A stretch of 6,333 nucleotides of DNA from Litorimonas sp963922935 (GTDB lineage Bacteria > Pseudomonadota > Alphaproteobacteria > Caulobacterales > Maricaulaceae): positions 1-6,333 of the forward strand of contig CAWUKE010000132.1 in the NCBI GenBank assembly GCA_963922935.1, read 5' to 3'. Below, one piece after another: positions 5,710-6,333 of the stretch. The notes beneath the pieces were generated by a model. The model ran no database searches. It was not told the origin of the DNA and saw only the letters and a program-made list of their open reading frames with translations. Numbering within the stretch: position 1 is the first letter of the stretch; each line of letters starts with the position of its first letter. The position numbers were made by a program, and so were the translations under genes.

Positions 5710-6333
5710 CTATTCTGCTGCGTCTTGCAGCGGAACGCTCAGGCGCGTGAGCATTTCTTTCGGAATGACCTGCCAGATGAGGCGGCGGCGATGATCCCAT
5801 TCGTTCAGCAGCGTTTTGGAAAACGCACTGCCGGTTTGGGCAGCGTGCTTGCGGATCAAGTCGCGGCACTCCTCTTCATAATGCTCAGAGGCCAGACGCT
5901 GCCAGACAACGCTATCCGGATTGACCGCGCGTTCAAAGCTGCCGTCTTCGTCATAGACATAGGCCATGCCGCCCGTCATGCCGGCGCCAAAATTATCACC
6001 GACAGGGCCGAGCATCACGGCGACACCACCAGTCATATATTCACAGCCATTCGTGCCGCAGCCTTCCACAACAGTCACCGCGCCGGAATTGCGCACCGCA
6101 AAGCGTTCGCCCGCACGCCCCGCCGCCATCAGCGAGCCAGAGGTCGCGCCGTAAAGGCACGTATTGCCAATGATAGCGCTTTCATGCGGATCAATCGGTG
6201 TGCGACCCTGTGGCGAGACGATGATCTCCGCGCCTGACAGGCCCTTGCCGACATAATCATTGGCGTCGCCATCAACGATCAGGCGCAGGCCTTTAATGCC
6301 GAACGCGCCGAGCGATTGCCCCGCGGAGCCGCG
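5710..6333 (-). CDS. gltB: Glutamate synthase (GOGAT) large subunit, C-terminal part
   Basis: The last 207 codons of a gene that enters from the right edge; the full protein is normally about 1,500 residues. Glutamate synthase makes two glutamates from glutamine and 2-oxoglutarate in the cytoplasm, and together with glutamine synthetase forms the main ammonia-assimilation route. The visible part is the glycine-rich GXGXG right-handed beta-helix domain at the C-terminus, which is structural rather than catalytic. Signature stretches, counted from the edge, are GSAGQSLGAFG (2-12), DGDANDYVGKGLSG (21-34) and CEYMTGG, followed by GPVGDNFGAGMTGG. The protein ends in VPLQDAAE and a TAG stop. There is an internal Met at residue 69 (codon 6129-6127), but the frame is open to the window edge and conserved family sequence precedes that Met, so it is not the start. 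gltD, the small subunit gene often found next to gltB, is not downstream. Confidence 0.95.
   Translation of the reverse strand, partial: RGSAGQSLGAFGIKGLRLIVDGDANDYVGKGLSGAEIIVSPQGRTPIDPHESAIIGNTCLYGATSGSLMAAGRAGERFAVRNSGAVTVVEGCGTNGCEYMTGGVAVMLGPVGDNFGAGMTGGMAYVYDEDGSFERAVNPDSVVWQRLASEHYEEECRDLIRKHAAQTGSAFSKTLLNEWDHRRRLIWQVIPKEMLTRLSVPLQDAAE

Noticed and set aside
5710..6129. Reading the gltB piece as a small complete protein starting at the Met codon at 6129.
   Set aside because: The frame stays open to the right edge and the 68 residues before that Met are conserved glutamate synthase sequence, so the gene is cut by the window rather than short.
5725..6237. A 170-codon open frame on the plus strand.
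   Set aside because: It is antisense to the conserved GXGXG domain of gltB and has no recognisable protein features.

Overview
The window looks like a stretch of alphaproteobacterial chromosome. This is inferred from a GC content that I estimate by eye in the mid-50s percent, the YejF-style fused peptide-transporter ATPase, and proteins of ordinary Gram-negative type with Sec and lipoprotein signal peptides. Every gene I can support lies on the minus strand, so the natural reading direction is from right to left. I did not find a previously undescribed system; this is mainly a standard nutrient-uptake locus with a few structural oddities.

Right edge (5710-6333): the C-terminal 207 residues of glutamate synthase large subunit (gltB), ending in TAG. 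Next is a 149-155 nt intergenic region (about 5555-5709). It holds two hairpins that may end gltB transcription, a perfect 9-bp inverted repeat that could be an operator, and the probable promoter and ribosome binding site of the next operon.

Centre (198-5554): a four-gene oligopeptide ABC importer in the order oppA (periplasmic binding protein), oppB (permease), oppC (permease with an unusually large periplasmic insertion) and a single fused ATPase equivalent to OppD plus OppF. oppA and oppB are 51 nt apart, oppB and oppC overlap by 8 nt, and oppC and oppDF are separated by 1 nt, so the last three are probably translationally coupled. Together they would bind peptides in the periplasm, pass them through an OppB-OppC channel, and drive import with the two ATPase domains of one polypeptide.

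Left edge (1-113): after an 84-nt gap, the first 37 codons of another minus-strand gene run off the window. The gene has a strong ribosome binding site and a textbook lipoprotein signal peptide. Its function cannot be read from what is visible.

No RNA genes, mobile elements, CRISPR arrays or long repeats were seen.
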